Shown: positions 4,421-7,067 of the stretch, piece by piece | How the letters are laid out: every line of letters begins with the position of its first letter | Numbering within the stretch: position 1 is the first letter of the stretch | DNA from: an uncultured Clostridia bacterium | Lineage (GTDB): Bacteria; Bacillota; Clostridia; Monoglobales; Firm-18 | Length of the DNA stretch: 7,067 bases | NCBI GenBank assembly: GCA_937914775.1 | Contig: CALDNB010000163.1 | Location: 1 to 7,067, forward strand | Direction: 5' to 3' | Translations under genes and position numbers: made by a program | Notes under the pieces: model-generated | What the model was told of the DNA's origin: nothing | Databases searched by the model: none | What the model saw: the letters and a program-made list of their open reading frames with translations, nothing else

Positions 4421-5548
4421 ATGATTTTCAGTTGTGACAGAAATCAGTTAAAAGAATGTATCAATATAGTTCAAAAAGCAGTTTCAACTCATTCATCTAT
4501 GCCTGTACTTGAAGGTATTTTAATTACAACAGATACAGATAAGATTATTTTAACAGGAAATAATTTAGAAATCGGTATTGAGGCAACAGTTGAAGCAACA
4601 GTTGACAGAAACGGTGCAGTTGTAGTTAATTCCCGCCTTTTCGGTGATATTATAAACAAATTCACAGGTGACATTGTAACTTGTAACTGCGAAGACAACA
4701 ACGTTTTAAATTTAAAATGCGGTAATTCTAAATTTAAAATTACAGGTATTAACGCAGACCAGTTCCCTGAAATTGCAAAAAGTAAAGACAGAGATTTGTA
4801 CTGCGTTTCAATGGAGCAAAGACAGTTTAGAGAACTGGTAAGACATACATATTATGCAACTGGAATTTCAAGCCCCAACATTATTTTAACGGGTTGTTTC
4901 TTTGAAGCGTCATCTGGTAAAGCAAATATGGTAGGTGTTGACGGCTACAGACTTGCTTACAGAAAAATAGAAAAAGAAAATATTACTGTTACAAGTCCTG
5001 AAAATTATCAAAAAATAGGAACAATTATTCCGTCACGTTCACTTGTTGAACTTTTAAAAGTAACAGATGATACGGAAAAAACTATCAATATTTACGGCAG
5101 TGCAAAACACGTACGCTTTGAATTTGAAAACGTAATTTTTGTTTGCAGAATTATTGAGGGTGATTTTATTGACTACAATAAAATTCTTCCTGATTCAAAT
5201 TTAACAACTGTACGTCTTAAAGGTTACGAACTTTTGTCTGCAGTAGAACGTGCATCACTTATTATTACAAATGATGCAGGAAGAGCACCTGTAATACTTG
5301 ATATAGAAAACGGCGAAATAAAAATTGACTGCGAAACAAGTGCAGGAACAGTAAAAGAACTTATTTCTGTTGATATGGTAGGAGAAAACGTAAAAATCGG
5401 CTTTAACAACAAATTTTTGCTTGACGCATTAAAGGCAGTTGACACCGATGATATTACACTTTCATTCTCAGGACCTATGAAGCCATGTCTGATTACACCG
5501 GTCAGTGGCGACGATTACAAATATTTAGTACTTCCATTAAAACTATGA
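4421..5548 (+). CDS. dnaN: DNA polymerase III beta subunit (sliding clamp)
   Basis: DnaN forms a ring-shaped dimer that tethers DNA polymerase III to DNA and recruits other replication and repair factors. The 375 residues have the normal length and the three-domain clamp layout. Seen motifs are GVDGYRLAY (172-180), the RIIEGDFIDYNKILP segment (243-257, matching the usual IEG-x-FPDY-x-x-x-LP), FNNKFLLDAL (328-337) and the C-terminal YLVLPLKL (368-375), which corresponds to the Y-x-x-MPMRL end that lines the partner-binding cleft; here both Met are Leu. The start follows GGGAGG with 8-base spacing. The TGA stop overlaps the ATG of yaaA (ATGA), so the two are likely coupled in translation. Confidence 0.98.
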   Translation: MIFSCDRNQLKECINIVQKAVSTHSSMPVLEGILITTDTDKIILTGNNLEIGIEATVEATVDRNGAVVVNSRLFGDIINKFTGDIVTCNCEDNNVLNLKCGNSKFKITGINADQFPEIAKSKDRDLYCVSMEQRQFRELVRHTYYATGISSPNIILTGCFFEASSGKANMVGVDGYRLAYRKIEKENITVTSPENYQKIGTIIPSRSLVELLKVTDDTEKTINIYGSAKHVRFEFENVIFVCRIIEGDFIDYNKILPDSNLTTVRLKGYELLSAVERASLIITNDAGRAPVILDIENGEIKIDCETSAGTVKELISVDMVGENVKIGFNNKFLLDALKAVDTDDITLSFSGPMKPCLITPVSGDDYKYLVLPLKL

Positions 5549-5781
5549 TAAGAGTAAAAGCGGTAAAAAAACCGTTACAAAATATTGAAATTACAACTGA
5601 ATATATAAAATTAGACCAGTTTTTGAAATTTTGCGGTTTTGCCGAAAGCGGAAGTTTTGCAAAAGAACTTATTTTAAACGGCGAAGTTAAAGTAAATAAC
5701 GAAGTATGCACCATGCGGGGTAAAAAACTCCGCACAGGTGATAAAATTTCTGTAGGAAATCAAATTTATTATGTATGTTAA
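5545..5781 (+). CDS. yaaA: S4-domain RNA-binding protein, YaaA family
   Basis: This 78-residue protein is mostly a single S4 fold (about residues 20-70), with the motif LDQFLKF-C-GFAESGSFAKELI, then NGEVKVNNEV and LRTGDKI. S4 domains bind structured RNA, and the small protein between dnaN and recF is linked to ribosome assembly in Bacillus; its task here is inferred. The start at 5545 is chosen because it forms a 4-bp ATGA overlap with dnaN and because the fold begins after a short N-terminal tail; an in-frame ATG at 5485 lies within the dnaN coding region and would add 20 residues unlike the family. There is no own ribosome binding site, consistent with coupling to dnaN. Its last 11 bp overlap recF. 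Confidence 0.92.
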   Translation: MIRVKAVKKPLQNIEITTEYIKLDQFLKFCGFAESGSFAKELILNGEVKVNNEVCTMRGKKLRTGDKISVGNQIYYVC

Positions 5782-6847
5782 CAGCATTTACCTTAAAAAT
5801 TTCAGAAACTATAAATTCGGAGAAGTTCATTTTTCAAAAGGTACAAATGTAATTTACGGCCCTAACGGTACAGGAAAAACAAATATTTTAGAAGCAATAT
5901 ATTTTCTTTCCTACGCCCGTTCCCACAGATTAAGTATGGAAAACGATTTAATACTTTTCGGTGAAGAAAACGCGCGGATAAAAGCAGAGGTTTTCTGCGG
6001 AGGACGTAACCGTAAATTTGACATAAATTTAATGAAAAATAAGAAAAAACAAATTAGTGTCAACAACGTATCTGTTAATAAAACAAGCGATTTACTTGGT
6101 TTTTTAAATGTAGTTATGTTTTGTCCCGAGGACTTACGGATAGTTAAAGGCTCACCCAAAGAAAGACGGCGTACTATTGATATGGGTATGTGCCGTTTCG
6201 GTAAAAATTATTTTAAAATTCTGTCTGACTATTCTAAAGTACTGGAGCAAAGAAACAAACTTCTAAAAGACAAAGCACAAGACGATGTTTTGGAAATATG
6301 GACTGAAAAACTTGCAATGTGCGGTGCAAAACTGTATCTTGCCAGAAAAAATTATATTGAAAAACTGTCAGATACCGCATCAGTTATTCATAAAGAAATA
6401 TGTAACGATACCCTTCGTTTTGAATACAAATGCGGAATAAATATTGTAAATACAGGTTCCGAGCAGGAAATTTACGAAGATTTTTTAAAGGAACTGCAAT
6501 TTAATCTTCAAAAGGATAAACAGTTTGAAATAACAAACTACGGGTGCCACAGAGACGATTTTAAAATATTTATAAACGAAATTGACAGTAAGTTTTATGC
6601 AAGTCAGGGACAACAGCGTACCTGCGCAATTGCCCTTAAAATGGCACAGTTAAAAATGCTTGAAGATTTTTACAAAGAAACACCAGTATTGCTTCTTGAC
6701 GATGTGCTTTCAGAACTTGACGAAAACAGACAAAATTATATTTTAAACAATATAAAAGGAATACAAACCATAATTACCTGTACCAACACGGAAAAATTTA
6801 CAGGACAGGCAAATCTGATAGATGTAAGCAAAATAGGAATGGAGTAA
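5771..6847 (+). CDS. recF: DNA replication and repair protein RecF
   Basis: RecF is an SMC-like ATPase that helps load RecA onto gapped DNA with RecO and RecR. The 358 residues match the usual length of about 360. Seen motifs are the N-terminal LKNFRNY, Walker A GPNGTGKT (30-37), FCPEDLRIVKGSPKERRR (117-134), GCHRDDF (258-264; most members have GPHRDD), the ABC-type signature SQGQQRT (278-284), and Walker B with D-loop, LLLDDVLSELD (307-317). The ATG at 5771 lies 11 bp before the yaaA stop, with a weak TAGGA at 5753-5757, so coupling to yaaA is likely. remB begins 4 bp after its TAA. Confidence 0.97.
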   Translation: MYVNSIYLKNFRNYKFGEVHFSKGTNVIYGPNGTGKTNILEAIYFLSYARSHRLSMENDLILFGEENARIKAEVFCGGRNRKFDINLMKNKKKQISVNNVSVNKTSDLLGFLNVVMFCPEDLRIVKGSPKERRRTIDMGMCRFGKNYFKILSDYSKVLEQRNKLLKDKAQDDVLEIWTEKLAMCGAKLYLARKNYIEKLSDTASVIHKEICNDTLRFEYKCGINIVNTGSEQEIYEDFLKELQFNLQKDKQFEITNYGCHRDDFKIFINEIDSKFYASQGQQRTCAIALKMAQLKMLEDFYKETPVLLLDDVLSELDENRQNYILNNIKGIQTIITCTNTEKFTGQANLIDVSKIGME

Positions 6848-6851
6848 GGTT

Positions 6852-7067
6852 ATGTATATCCATTTAGGAGAAAACACCGTTATTAATACAGCGGACATAA
6901 TTGCAATAATAGACCTTGACAATACCACAGTTTCAAAAACAACACGGGACTTTTTAACCAGAATGGAAAAAGAGGGAAAAGTGGTAAACGTAACAGAGGA
7001 ATTACCCCGTTCAGGAGTAATATGCAATAAAAACGGTAAAGAAACGGTGTATATTTCACAGATATCA
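6852..7067 (+). CDS. remB: RemB-type regulator (DUF370), cut by window end
   Basis: The open frame begins ATG at 6852 and runs to the window edge, giving 72 residues without a stop. It starts MYIHLGENTVINTADIIAI, as RemB/YaaB proteins do, continues with FL-x-x-MEKEGKVVNV and the LPRSGVICNKNG stretch, and reaches the conserved VYISQIS; about 10-15 residues should be missing. RemB in Bacillus promotes extracellular-matrix gene expression and lies directly after recF, as here. The related RemA forms DNA-binding rings; whether RemB does is not evident from sequence. GGAG at 6841-6844, inside the recF end, is 7 bases from the ATG, so it is probably part of the dnaN operon. Confidence 0.9.
   Translation, partial: MYIHLGENTVINTADIIAIIDLDNTTVSKTTRDFLTRMEKEGKVVNVTEELPRSGVICNKNGKETVYISQIS

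Noticed and set aside
5485..5544. Longer yaaA start at the ATG at 5485
   Set aside because: It lies in dnaN coding sequence in another frame and adds residues absent from S4 proteins; the ATGA overlap at 5545 is typical.
6743..7027. Minus-strand open frame across recF and remB
   Set aside because: It runs antisense to conserved recF and remB coding sequence and has no recognisable domain or ribosome binding site.
1..7067. CRISPR array, tRNA, rRNA or defence island
   Set aside because: No regularly spaced repeats and no tRNA- or rRNA-like sequence were seen; the only defence-related hint is the broken SLOG remnant.

Overview
The window is a chromosomal replication-origin locus from an AT-rich, probably spore-forming member of the Firmicutes, most likely class Clostridia. 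It carries the conserved block dnaA - oriC - dnaN - yaaA (S4 domain) - recF - remB, all on the + strand. The Clostridia assignment is an inference from low GC, strong AGGAGG-type ribosome binding sites, a spoIID gene and the remB (DUF370) gene after recF. Genus cannot be read from the sequence.

Left part (1-1271). The first ~80 bases are visibly more GC-rich than the rest and end in a stop codon. Directly after them, without a start, comes the C-terminal ~75 residues of a SLOG/DUF1273 (YpsA-like) protein, so there is a sequence break near base 80-90. This remnant converges on and overlaps the end of spoIID (minus strand; TTG start, textbook ribosome binding site). A 104-bp divergent gap separates spoIID from glnA and holds an excellent sigma-A promoter for glnA.

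Middle (1272-4420). A type I glutamine synthetase gene is followed after only 19 bp by dnaA, so the two look co-transcribed. The usual neighbours on this side of dnaA (rpmH, rnpA and so on) are absent, and there is no room for origin sequence directly upstream of dnaA. The 370-bp dnaA-dnaN gap is non-coding and extremely AT-rich. It holds seven DnaA-box-like 9-mers of the form TTATNAACA (four exactly TTATCAACA) instead of the canonical TTATCCACA, several inverted repeats, and a run of TAA/TAG triplets resembling the DnaA-trio unwinding element. The DnaA DNA-recognition motif is also non-canonical (GGRNHAT instead of GGRDHTT), which suggests that initiator and box may have changed together.

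Right part (4421-7067). dnaN, yaaA and recF overlap at their ends and are probably translationally coupled; remB follows 4 bp after recF and is cut by the window end. Together these encode the initiator, the sliding clamp, a small RNA-binding S4 protein, a recombination-repair ATPase and a biofilm-type regulator.

No wholly new gene system is evident. The most interesting signals are the coordinated DnaA/oriC divergence, the glnA-dnaA linkage, and the truncated SLOG gene at the left edge.
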